This document shows positions 34,614-42,166 of a stretch of 64,000 nucleotides of DNA, piece after piece. Numbering within the stretch: position 1 is the stretch's first letter; each line of letters starts with the position of its first letter. The position numbers and the translations under genes are program-made. The stretch is from positions 381,091 through 445,090 of the forward strand of contig CAZUCO010000001.1 in the NCBI GenBank assembly GCA_964619585.1, given 5' to 3'. The notes beneath the pieces were generated by a model that was given only the letters and a program-made list of their open reading frames with translations, was not told the DNA's origin and did no database searches. This DNA is from JASLCR01 sp964619585 (GTDB lineage Bacteria > Patescibacteriota > Saccharimonadia > Saccharimonadales > Saccharimonadaceae).

Positions 34614-35348
34614 ATGACTCTCTTGCTTGTCTCATTTCTAGCTGGGGTACTTACCACACTTGCACCGTGCATTTTACCCTTACTACCGGTCATCATTGGT
34701 GGCGGTCTCAATTCGCGAGAAGGCGGATCATCAAATCTAAAACGTGGCATTATTGTTGTTGGCAGCCTAGCAATCTCAGTGATCGTCTTTACCTTGCTGC
34801 TAAAAGCTAGCACTGTCTTACTTGGAATACCACAAGAGCTATGGCGCATCATCTCTGGCGGAATTGTTTTGCTGCTTGGCATCAATTACCTCTTTCCAAC
34901 CCTGTGGCAACGACTTGTACTAGCACTAAATCTATCTGGACGTTCGAATAAAAACCTATACAAAGCAGCCGGGAATTCTTCTATCACTGGGGCGATAGCT
35001 ACCGGTGCAGCCCTTGGCCCTGTTTTTACAAGCTGTAGCCCAACTTATGCGCTTATTGTTGCGGCTATCCTACCGGCCTCATTTCTAGCCGGCTTGCTCT
35101 ACCTTACTGCATACACAGTTGGCATGGTGAGTGTGTTGCTTATTGTCATCTGGCTTGGGCAAAAAATCGTCAAGAAGCTCGGTTGGGCGCTCAACGAACA
35201 TGGGATATTTCATAAAATTATCGGTATCATCTTTGTCATAGTTGGAGTCGGCGTCTTACTTGGGGCCGATAAGGCAGTTCAATCATGGCTCCTAGAGCGT
35301 GGCGTATATGACGGCACTACTGGCCTTGAAGAGATGATAAAGCTCTAA
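34614..35348 (+). CDS. CcdA/DsbD-type transmembrane thiol reductant transporter
   Basis: 244 residues with six to seven helices. The paired cysteines are in LTTLAPCILPLLPVIIG (helix 1) and GPVFTSCSPTYALI (helix 4), the signature of CcdA and the DsbD core. It moves reducing power from cytoplasmic thioredoxin to outside partners. Translated with the thioredoxin-like gene directly upstream. Confidence 0.93.
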   Translation: MTLLLVSFLAGVLTTLAPCILPLLPVIIGGGLNSREGGSSNLKRGIIVVGSLAISVIVFTLLLKASTVLLGIPQELWRIISGGIVLLLGINYLFPTLWQRLVLALNLSGRSNKNLYKAAGNSSITGAIATGAALGPVFTSCSPTYALIVAAILPASFLAGLLYLTAYTVGMVSVLLIVIWLGQKIVKKLGWALNEHGIFHKIIGIIFVIVGVGVLLGADKAVQSWLLERGVYDGTTGLEEMIKL

Positions 35349-35354
35349 CATACA

Positions 35355-35400
35355 TGTTTCAGGGGTGCCGGCTCATACCAGGCACCCCTTGGGTGAAACA
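35355..35400. terminator. Two-tier dyad between convergent genes
   Basis: An inner 9-bp stem (AGGGGTGCC / GGCACCCCT, 11-base loop) is enclosed by a 7-bp stem (TGTTTCA / TGAAACA), the two sharing one A. It lies between the ends of the CcdA gene and the GC-rich orphan gene. No long T-tract is present. Confidence 0.65.
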
Positions 35401-35402
35401 GA

Positions 35403-35663
35403 TCACGATGCCGCCCGCAGCAACTTGGTGATCACGGCCTGCTTGCCGATGACCATGCCCGGTTGCTGCTGAGCGCGGACCTGAAGGTCGTGGAGTTCCG
35501 GCGGAAGCGCCGAACGCTCGCAACGAGCGTAGCAGATGAAGTCGTCGAGAAGCGATGTCACATCGGCGCCATCTAGGACAGTCTTGTCGCCGTATGCCAC
35601 CGCCATGTGCGCCAGCACGCAGTGCGTTGCACTCTCAAGCAAGGGCTGTGTCATCGTTGACAT
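35403..35663 (-). CDS. GC-rich orphan protein of unknown function
   Basis: 86 residues from the ATG at 35663, which has GGGAG about 9 bases upstream; an ATG at 35672 is possible but lies too close to it. The sequence is mixed helical (HCVLAHMAVAYGDK, DVTSLLDDFICYARCERSAL) with no membrane segment. G+C-rich codons contrast with ileS and the CcdA gene. It has a promoter inside the ileS 3' end and a dyad at its own end. No homologue was recognised. Confidence 0.6.
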   Translation of the reverse strand: MSTMTQPLLESATHCVLAHMAVAYGDKTVLDGADVTSLLDDFICYARCERSALPPELHDLQVRAQQQPGMVIGKQAVITKLLRAAS

Positions 35664-35748
35664 TGCCCTCATCTCCCTTCTGTTTCTAGGAATGAACCTA
35701 CCTCATGTCATATTCAATTATGTTTGTGTTGACCCGAGATATACCTCT

Positions 35749-35777
35749 GGTATACGCCTGTTGCTTATTACTGTCAA
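35749..35777 (-). promoter_or_regulatory. Promoter of the orphan gene, at the ileS 3' end
   Basis: TTGACA, 17-base spacer, TATACC; the -35 overlaps the ileS stop codon. Predicted start near 35742, about 80 bases before the ATG. Confidence 0.65.
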
Positions 35778-38700
35778 GCTTTCACAAGGGAGATAATCAG
35801 CTCTTTGCCATCAACTTGCACGGTTGTTTCATAGTGAAGCTTATTCCCGTTCTCAATACTAGTTGCAAGCGTTTCAGCTTCGATAGTGCTGGCGTGTTCT
35901 GCCATTGCGTCTTTTAACTCGCTATCTTCGGTTGTCATGCCAAGTTTTATTCTGTCATCGACATTTAGCCCAGCGTTTTTGCGGGCAGACTGTATATGAC
36001 GGATTACCTCGCGCATCATGCCTTCACGTTTTAGTGCTGGAGTTAGCTTCTCATCGATCGCAACTGCATCACCCGTTTTTACCGTCTTTACATTGAGCTC
36101 TTCGGTGAGAATATCCTCAAAATCAACAAACTCACCAAGACCTGGCACCGTCACACTGGCCAGTGGCTGGCGCACCTTCAGGCTTGCTTTTGCACGCAGG
36201 CTCAAACCTTCATTGACGTACTCACGAACTTGGTTCATCTCATCAAGCACAAGTTGATTCACATGCCCTGCTGACATCCAATCCTTCAGGTGGATCGACT
36301 CTTTATCGCCTGTCAGATTATGATAGAGCTCTTCGGCGAGGAATGGTGTGAATGGCGCTAGTACATATGCGAGCCGTACAAGCACGTAGTGCAGTGTGCG
36401 GTACGCATCGTTTTTATCGCCGTCATCCTCCGACTTCCAGAAACGTCGGCGCGAGCGGCGTACATACCAGTTAGATGCGTCATCAAGGAATGGCAGGATC
36501 GGACTAATTGCATTTGGAATGTCATATTTGTCCATATGCTCCTCTACTTCCCCTACCAACTGATGGACACGACTAACAATCCAGAGGTCAAGTGGGTTCT
36601 TGAGCTCCTCAAGCGGGTCTTTCAACTCTCCATCAAATTCCCAGCCATCGACTTCAGCATACATCGTAAAGAAGTCGTACATGTTCCAGACCATCCCAAG
36701 CTTACGGGCCACATCCCCCACTTCCTTGTCTTGCAGCGCAAAGTCTTCACCGTTGAGTAACGGTGAGCTGAGCAGCAAGAAGCGCAGTGAGTCAGCTGAG
36801 AATTTGTCCATCAATTCATTTGGGTCGGTATAATTGCCGTAACTCTTGCTCATCTTACGGCCGTCATTGCCGGCCACATTACCAGTCACAATCACGTTCT
36901 TAAATGAGTTTTCACCAAAGAGCGCCACACTCATAGCGTGCATGTAGTAGAACCATGCGCGGACCTGGCCGATATATTCGACGATGAAATCACCCGGGAA
37001 ATTGGCTTCAAATTTCTCTTTATTCTCAAACGGATAGTGGAACTGGGCAAATGGCATACTACCTGCCTCAAACCAGCTGTCCATCACCTTGTCGATGCGA
37101 GTGTATTCCTCACCATCAATCGTAAGCTTCACATCGTCGATCCATGGACGGTGGTAATCTTCGAGTTCTACCCCACTGAGCTCTTTGAGTTCCGCGTAGC
37201 TACCAACAACTTTTGTCTTGCCAGACTCTGACTTCCAGACCGGCATCGCTGTTGCCCAAAAACGGTCACGAGAGATGTTCCAGTCTGGTGCTTGCTGAAC
37301 CGTCTTTTCAAATCGACCATGCTTTACATGGCCCGGGAACCATTCAATTGGTCCGTTCTTCTCGAGCATCTTTTCGCGCTGGCCATCGATGTCCATAAAC
37401 CAGCTCGGATGTGCGCGGTACATAAGGCGAGTACCGCAGCGGTGACAGTGCGGATAACTGTGGCGGATGTAGTCGATTTTCCAGACCACGCCGCGCTCTT
37501 TGAGGTCTTTGGCGATTTGCTTATTGATCTCCCAAACATTCTCACCCTTCCAGTCGCCTTCAGTATAAAACCCATTTTCATCAATCACATGCACGGCTGG
37601 GAACTTCTTTTCCTTGGCCAGCGCAAAGTCTTCCTCACCATAGGTTGGTGCAAGGTGCACAATACCGGTACCGTCTTCACTGCTTACGTAGTCCGCTGCC
37701 CATACCTTGTGCGCATTCTTGCCACGATTGACGCCAAGAAGTGGCTCGTAGCTTTTACCAACAAGATCTTTGCCCTTCAGCGTTCGAAGTATTTTATGCT
37801 CGAGTGGCTGATGCTTCTCGTCTTGTAGCACTTTCTCGACTAGTTCTTTGGCAAGGATAAATGTCTCACCACCCACTTCAACTTCGACGTAGTCGAGGCC
37901 TTCGTTCACCGCAAGTGCAGTATTGGCGGGAAGCGTCCATGGAGTCGTCGTCCACGCAAGCAGGTAGACTGGATCACGCTGTCTCAGCATAGACTCACGA
38001 AGTATTTTTTCGGTCTCTTCATCTAGTTTTTGAGCAATGTCTTTATTCGCAGAACTATATCCAATCGCCCCATTTTCATTAACATAAAGTGTCACGTGAG
38101 GAATCACAAAGTCTGCGCCAGGAACAATTGCACGAACCTCGTCTCGCCAAAACTCCAACTCATTCCACTCCATGAGTCCAATAATTGTCTCGCGTCCGCG
38201 CTTTTCATCAATGAGACGCCGAAATTCACCTGTCAACTTCGGCCTAGTTTTAATTTTTGCTCCAGCTTTTATGGAAATTTCTTCCAGTTTCGCAAGTTGC
38301 TCGTCACTAAGTTTGTAGTCTTCAATGATCTTCAAAAGAGAAAGATGAAATTCTCCTGTTTTGAGTGTCAAGTCACCAACCTCATTTGGAAAGTCTAGCT
38401 TGTGAATCATATCGGTCAAATCTACTGACATGTAGCCAGATTCTTTGTCGACATCGTAATTACCAAAGCGTGGTATATCAGCAACTGCGTCCAGCTTAAA
38501 CTTCACATAAACACTCGGATCAGTCACATCCTGATAGGCCCCAGCGTCCATGGTCACTTCGGCTTTTGAGAGCGGCGTACCGTCGAGCGTACAGTACATC
38601 AGTACCTTTTCACCTTCGTAAATCTTGCCCTTTTCGTACAAGGTCTTAAACGCCCACCAAATAGACTCCATGTAGTTTTTGTCCATGGTCTTATAAGCAC

Positions 38701-39136
38701 CCTTGAACTCGACCCAACGACCTATGCGATCAATGACCTCTTCCCAAGCGCTTGAGGTTTCAAGCATATTTTCTCGGGTGGCATTAATGTACTTTTCGAT
38801 ACCATAATCAATCACTTCTTGGCGAGAGTGAATGCCAAGTTTTTTCTCAGTATAGCGCTCTGCCGGTAATCCGTGTGCATCCCAACCCCAGACACGCTCC
38901 ACGCGTTTGCCCTTCATTGTCTGATAGCGCGGCACCGCATCTTTTACAATCGAACTGAGCAATGTACCGTGATGTGGCACACCAGAGATAAACGGCGGCC
39001 CATCATAAAACACATATGAGTTACCTTTTGGCCGATTACCAACTGATTTCTCAAAAGTCTGATCCTTTTTCCAGCGCTGCACCCAGTCTTTTTCGTACTC
39101 AAGTGCTCGCCTGCGTGTTCCTGATTTGAACTTCAT
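35774..39136 (-). CDS. ileS: Isoleucyl-tRNA synthetase, long (eukaryote-like) form
   Basis: 1120 residues, about 190 longer than E. coli IleRS, as in the type 2 group linked to mupirocin resistance. The class I HIGH motif reads VPHHGTLL (55-58), with Thr in place of the second His; KMSKSYGNYTDP is normal. The CP1 editing domain includes YLLAWTTTPWTLPANTALAV; HRCGTRLMYR is a possible zinc remnant. It is the last gene of a T-box-controlled operon and overlaps the SGNH hydrolase gene by 4 bases (ATGA). Confidence 0.96.
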   Translation of the reverse strand: MKFKSGTRRRALEYEKDWVQRWKKDQTFEKSVGNRPKGNSYVFYDGPPFISGVPHHGTLLSSIVKDAVPRYQTMKGKRVERVWGWDAHGLPAERYTEKKLGIHSRQEVIDYGIEKYINATRENMLETSSAWEEVIDRIGRWVEFKGAYKTMDKNYMESIWWAFKTLYEKGKIYEGEKVLMYCTLDGTPLSKAEVTMDAGAYQDVTDPSVYVKFKLDAVADIPRFGNYDVDKESGYMSVDLTDMIHKLDFPNEVGDLTLKTGEFHLSLLKIIEDYKLSDEQLAKLEEISIKAGAKIKTRPKLTGEFRRLIDEKRGRETIIGLMEWNELEFWRDEVRAIVPGADFVIPHVTLYVNENGAIGYSSANKDIAQKLDEETEKILRESMLRQRDPVYLLAWTTTPWTLPANTALAVNEGLDYVEVEVGGETFILAKELVEKVLQDEKHQPLEHKILRTLKGKDLVGKSYEPLLGVNRGKNAHKVWAADYVSSEDGTGIVHLAPTYGEEDFALAKEKKFPAVHVIDENGFYTEGDWKGENVWEINKQIAKDLKERGVVWKIDYIRHSYPHCHRCGTRLMYRAHPSWFMDIDGQREKMLEKNGPIEWFPGHVKHGRFEKTVQQAPDWNISRDRFWATAMPVWKSESGKTKVVGSYAELKELSGVELEDYHRPWIDDVKLTIDGEEYTRIDKVMDSWFEAGSMPFAQFHYPFENKEKFEANFPGDFIVEYIGQVRAWFYYMHAMSVALFGENSFKNVIVTGNVAGNDGRKMSKSYGNYTDPNELMDKFSADSLRFLLLSSPLLNGEDFALQDKEVGDVARKLGMVWNMYDFFTMYAEVDGWEFDGELKDPLEELKNPLDLWIVSRVHQLVGEVEEHMDKYDIPNAISPILPFLDDASNWYVRRSRRRFWKSEDDGDKNDAYRTLHYVLVRLAYVLAPFTPFLAEELYHNLTGDKESIHLKDWMSAGHVNQLVLDEMNQVREYVNEGLSLRAKASLKVRQPLASVTVPGLGEFVDFEDILTEELNVKTVKTGDAVAIDEKLTPALKREGMMREVIRHIQSARKNAGLNVDDRIKLGMTTEDSELKDAMAEHASTIEAETLATSIENGNKLHYETTVQVDGKELIISLVKA

Positions 39137-39741
39137 CGTCTTTCCATCTCCTTAAATTTCTCATAGACTTTTTGTGCAACTCTTTTATGATCTTCTCTTG
39201 AGTAGTGCAGGCCGTCCTCTACGTGCTCTAAACGCGGCGGTACGATAACATCTTTCCCTGCTTCGCGTAAAGAGCGATTCAAATCGTCGGCATAGCCCTC
39301 CGGCGGATTAAAATGATCGTTCGATTTGAAATTAGCAGCACCCAAGTAGATAACTGTGTGAAAATCGGTCATATCTTTATCATCGCGTGCATATTCCTGT
39401 GTTCGCTTATCGTACCAAGCTAGGTCAGCAACGATGTCGTCGATAGACAAATTGTATCTTGGCTTTGCGTCATTCGTACCGGGCGCAACAATCACATATT
39501 GCACAGGGCATGCACTACGTAAGGCAATCTCATAGCCAACCCTGCCGTTTCGATAGGCATCTGCTGTATCATGATCACCTGCGATTCGTCCGCATAAACC
39601 TTCCTGTATTACCTCATACTCATCACCAAGTAAGTGTTGAAAAATATCTGGCCACTGCTCATGTGTTTCATATCTACCACGATGTAACGCCTCATCACCC
39701 CAAGTATTCGAATCACCGTAGATTAAGATTCTTGTTTTCAT
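39133..39741 (-). CDS. SGNH/GDSL-type hydrolase
   Basis: 202 residues. Block I ILIYGDSNTWGDE holds the catalytic Ser, block III VIVAPGTNDAK the Asn, and DGLHYSREDHKRVA the C-terminal Asp/His pair, so the triad is complete. There is no signal peptide, so it acts in the cytoplasm, on an ester or acetylated substrate that is not evident. ATGA overlaps on both sides tie it to the cupin gene and ileS. Confidence 0.9.
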   Translation of the reverse strand: MKTRILIYGDSNTWGDEALHRGRYETHEQWPDIFQHLLGDEYEVIQEGLCGRIAGDHDTADAYRNGRVGYEIALRSACPVQYVIVAPGTNDAKPRYNLSIDDIVADLAWYDKRTQEYARDDKDMTDFHTVIYLGAANFKSNDHFNPPEGYADDLNRSLREAGKDVIVPPRLEHVEDGLHYSREDHKRVAQKVYEKFKEMERR

Positions 39742-40070
39742 GCCTCCTCCACCTCATATTGCTCTGAGCTAAACGCGGGGCTGCATCCCATCAAAATCGT
39801 CATATTACCATCCCAAGCAAACCACGTCTCTGGTGGTACATGTACTACATCACCTTCACCAAGCTCGGTTGTCTCACTGTCACGAAGCAGTAGATTACCC
39901 ATACCACGCAGTACACGTACCATTTCATGGCTCTCTAAGTTTCGTGCCCACCCTTTTTCAGGATAACGACCAGAGATGATAATCTCTGCAAAATCGACTG
40001 GCGCAGCAGCGGTAAACATCACACCTCGACATGTGTCGCTATTTGTAAATTCCTGCCCCTGCAGTCTCAT
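39738..40070 (-). CDS. Small cupin-fold protein
   Basis: 110 residues from the ATG at 40070, which overlaps the previous stop as ATGA and has GGAG 7 bases upstream; the ATG at 40091 has no ribosome binding site. It contains cupin motifs: GWARNLESHEMVRVLRGMGN (only one His of the usual set) and GDVVHVPPETWFAWDG. A sugar- or metal-binding role is possible. Third from last in the T-box operon. Confidence 0.75.
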   Translation of the reverse strand: MRLQGQEFTNSDTCRGVMFTAAAPVDFAEIIISGRYPEKGWARNLESHEMVRVLRGMGNLLLRDSETTELGEGDVVHVPPETWFAWDGNMTILMGCSPAFSSEQYEVEEA

Positions 40071-40312
40071 GTCCAGTCTCCACTTTCCCATACATCAACG
40101 CCAAATATTTCAGAAATAACTGTCTGCGGATTAGCTTGATTTGCCTCTTTTGCCCACCAAATAATTGTCGACACAAGCCGATTATCTTTTAGTCCAGACA
40201 GGTCTTTTGCGCTCGGTGAGTTTTCCAGATATCGCAAAAGAAGATGAGCAAGATGCTCATAGTCAGGGTTACTTACATCGATATGGTCTGGGGCCGATAA
40301 TCTTTCGCTCAT
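40067..40312 (-). CDS. Small protein of unknown function, first gene of the T-box operon
   Basis: 81 residues, predicted helical (YEHLAHLLLRYLENSPSAKD; TIIWWAKEANQANPQ) with no known domain. The ATG follows the attenuator by about 20 bases with GGAAAAAAT as a weak ribosome binding site. It overlaps the cupin gene by 4 bases. It is co-regulated with ileS, but its function is unknown. Confidence 0.72.
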   Translation of the reverse strand: MSERLSAPDHIDVSNPDYEHLAHLLLRYLENSPSAKDLSGLKDNRLVSTIIWWAKEANQANPQTVISEIFGVDVWESGDWT

Positions 40313-40502
40313 ATTTTTTCCAAATAAAAATCCCTTCTTAGTTACTGGAATCCGAGAAGGGTTTCACGGACGGTACCATCCAGTTTCTAAGAAGGAATTC
40401 TTAGCACTTATTTCAACTTTTACGCAGTTTCACGGCGGATTCTACTGGGCTCTAAAGCTGTTCTTCCCGCGACTTGTGGGTGATAGCCACTCAAACGTCT
40501 TG
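40313..40502 (-). ncRNA. T-box riboswitch leader, isoleucine type
   Basis: About 190 bases. The core GGATGGTACCGTCC carries UGGU (40375-40378), which would pair with the ACCA end of uncharged tRNA. An antiterminator forms from ACTGGA and TCCAGT with an inner TCCG/CGGA, and is extended by CCTTCTTAG with CTAAGAAGG; it excludes the terminator CCCTTCT/AGAAGGG followed by ATTTTTATTT. An AUC codon followed by A sits in a short hairpin loop (GTGG-CTATCA-CCCAC, AUC at 40482-40484), suggesting an ultrashort stem I reading tRNA-Ile. It precedes the operon ending in ileS. Confidence 0.88.
40332..40361 (-). terminator. T-box attenuator terminator
   Basis: AGAAGGG pairs with CCCTTCT over 7 bp across a 16-base loop and is followed by ATTTTTATTT. 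The 3' arm is captured by the antiterminator when uncharged tRNA is bound. Confidence 0.85.
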
Positions 40503-40508
40503 TTGTCA

Positions 40509-40537
40509 TTGTAACTCTTTTGGCCCACAATTTCAAT
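40509..40537 (-). promoter_or_regulatory. Promoter of the T-box operon
   Basis: TTGAAA, 17-base spacer, TACAAT; predicted start near 40502. The -35 touches the stop codon of the upstream small gene. Confidence 0.8.
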
Positions 40538-40773
40538 TATGCAGTCGACACGTCAGGAGCTTGAGATTCCTGCGATACTTGAGCCACTGCTACGCTTGGT
40601 GAGTCCAAAGGTAAATTAATCACCTCTGCAGTCTTTCTCCCAAACTTACGCCGCATATCTTCTAGTCGAGCCCTCGTATATGCCTCAACTTGAAGCGAAA
40701 GGTCAACAACAACATTGTTATACCATGCATCATACCGTGAAGACGCATCAGAAATTCTTCGTTCTATACCCAT
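40537..40773 (-). CDS. Small protein of unknown function
   Basis: 78 residues from the ATG at 40773; an ATG four codons earlier overlaps the -10 (TATTAT), so it is unlikely to be transcribed. An amphipathic helical first half (RRISDASSRYDAWYNNVVVD, then LSLQVEAYTRARLEDMRRKFG) is followed by a Ser/Val/Ala-rich tail ending SQAPDVSTA. No domain was recognised. TTGCAT, 16 bases, TATTAT lies just upstream, giving a leader of about 3 bases. Confidence 0.65.
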   Translation of the reverse strand: MGIERRISDASSRYDAWYNNVVVDLSLQVEAYTRARLEDMRRKFGRKTAEVINLPLDSPSVAVAQVSQESQAPDVSTA

Positions 40774-40838
40774 GGTAGTATTCATAATACGCCTATCGCA
40801 TCATTATGCAAGACTAGAATCAAGATCGCTGAGCAAGC

Positions 40839-41447
40839 TTAACCCCAGAGACTCTCACCAAACTTCAAGATAACAAGCGCCGCCAGTACAAGTATCCATG
40901 ATACTGTCATGAGTGTCAGTACGCCGTTCTCAATGAACTTTATAGCTCGTTCGTGTAGTTTCTTAGGGAGTTGGAAGTTATTCTCCTTTAGGTTGTAGTG
41001 TGTGATCGTAGCAAGAAGTATGGTGGTGAAGAATGTCACAAACAAACACCAAGGACAGAGTACCTGAATAGCGTAAACACTATTAAAGAACAGCCAGTAC
41101 GCAAAGATCGCACCGAGTATATAAAATACTTGGGCTGTCAGCCAATACCATCGTTGCATACGCGCGCCGGCAAGATAGCTCACCGCAACCGTAATAACCA
41201 CTGAAAAACCAATCAAACCTATCAGAGAATTTGGAAATCCAAACACACTCGCCTGCCATGTTTTCATAACACTTGCACAGTTCAGAACAACATTGATACT
41301 ACAACTCAGTACTGCATCTGGGGATTCAAGCAGGTGAAACTTTTCCACGGTCAGAATAAAGGCCGGGATCAACCCTCCGATTCCCGCTGTAAGCATCAAA
41401 ACAAAAAGGCCTGTGTGCTTTTCCTTTGCAAACCAAGTTTTAAACAT
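40839..41447 (-). CDS. Vitamin K epoxide reductase (VKOR) family protein
   Basis: 202 residues with four to five helices. The loop cysteines C49 and C57 (LSCSINVVLNCASV), the quinone-side SVFGFPNSLIG and the active site CPWC (131-134) match the VKOR core. In bacteria lacking DsbB it reoxidises a DsbA-like protein, so it drives disulfide formation outside the membrane. It overlaps the thioredoxin-fold gene by 8 bases. No DsbA fusion is present. Confidence 0.93.
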   Translation of the reverse strand: MFKTWFAKEKHTGLFVLMLTAGIGGLIPAFILTVEKFHLLESPDAVLSCSINVVLNCASVMKTWQASVFGFPNSLIGLIGFSVVITVAVSYLAGARMQRWYWLTAQVFYILGAIFAYWLFFNSVYAIQVLCPWCLFVTFFTTILLATITHYNLKENNFQLPKKLHERAIKFIENGVLTLMTVSWILVLAALVILKFGESLWG

Positions 41448-41697
41448 AGTAACTCACCTCACTTATAGTTGGTAGCGGCAATCCACGCCAGTTATTTTGC
41501 ACTTGCCCATCATCTGAGATCGCGATAAGTGTCGGATATTCAACGATGTCATACACTCGACAGAAATCTTGAGCATCACGAGTATCCGGGTCCATTGTCT
41601 CCATTTCATGACCAGTCTGCCGCTCAAAATCATGCAAGAACTCTTCGACAGCTCGCCGATGCTCGCTGTTTTCTCTATATACCACCACGACGCGCAT
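41440..41697 (-). CDS. Thioredoxin-fold protein without CXXC
   Basis: 85 residues from the ATG at 41697 (AAGGAG 10 bases upstream; a longer frame starts inside nrdR). MRVVVVYRENSEHRRAVEEF gives the first strand and helix, where a CXXC would normally sit; only one Cys remains (AQDFCRVYDI). IVEYPTLIAISDDG carries the cis-proline. It may bind rather than reduce a partner, possibly the VKOR encoded next to it. Confidence 0.75.
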   Translation of the reverse strand: MRVVVVYRENSEHRRAVEEFLHDFERQTGHEMETMDPDTRDAQDFCRVYDIVEYPTLIAISDDGQVQNNWRGLPLPTISEVSYYV

Positions 41698-41698
41698 A

Positions 41699-42154
41699 CT
41701 ATTTGCGCTCCTTCCCCGATCGAGATGCAAGAATTTTAACAAAATCATCTAATGTCTTGAAGTCATGGAATACGCTAGCAAACCGCACATATGCCACTTG
41801 ATTCTTACCCTCTAGCTCATCGAGGACAATTTCTCCAATTTGCTTTGAGAAGACTTCACTTTCGCCAAGATCATATATTGACTCCTCAACGGTATCAACA
41901 ATCTGTTCAACCTCTAGTTCTGATGAAAAGAATTTACCTACTGATTGTTTGATTGCTGCGGCCAGCTTGTCTCTGTCAAAAAGCTCACGATCACCGTCCT
42001 TCTTGATCACTGCAAGATTTGGCTTTTCGATCCGCTCATAGGTTGTAAACCGCTTACCATCGGGGGCCTCGCGGCGGCGGCGGATTGTCTTGCCGTCACC
42101 AACCTCTCGTGACTCAAGTACCCTACTGTCACCTATATTGATTTGACTCGCCAT
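41699..42154 (-). CDS. nrdR: NrdR-like ATP-cone regulator lacking the zinc ribbon cysteines
   Basis: 151 residues. NrdR represses ribonucleotide reductase genes. The ATP-cone domain is intact (NLAVIKKDGDRELFDRDKL, VDTVEESIYDLGESEV, QVAYVRFASVFHDFKTL). The N-terminal DNA-binding ribbon normally reads CPYC...RRRRECxxCGKRFTTYE; here it is INIGDSRVLESREV then IRRRREAPDGKRFTTYERIE, with all four Cys gone and none anywhere in the protein. An in-frame stop just upstream excludes a longer start. It sits between ftsZ and the thioredoxin-fold gene. Confidence 0.9.
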   Translation of the reverse strand: MASQINIGDSRVLESREVGDGKTIRRRREAPDGKRFTTYERIEKPNLAVIKKDGDRELFDRDKLAAAIKQSVGKFFSSELEVEQIVDTVEESIYDLGESEVFSKQIGEIVLDELEGKNQVAYVRFASVFHDFKTLDDFVKILASRSGKERK

Positions 42155-42166
42155 TCTTATGACTTC

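Noticed and set aside
35355..35400. parS-like half sites TGTTTCA and TGAAACA
   Set aside because: The halves are 32 bases apart and belong to the outer stem of a hairpin; a real parS is a contiguous 16-base site.
37292..37828. 178-codon open frame opposite ileS
   Set aside because: A shadow of a highly conserved synthetase; no promoter or ribosome binding site, and the translation looks like a random back-translation.
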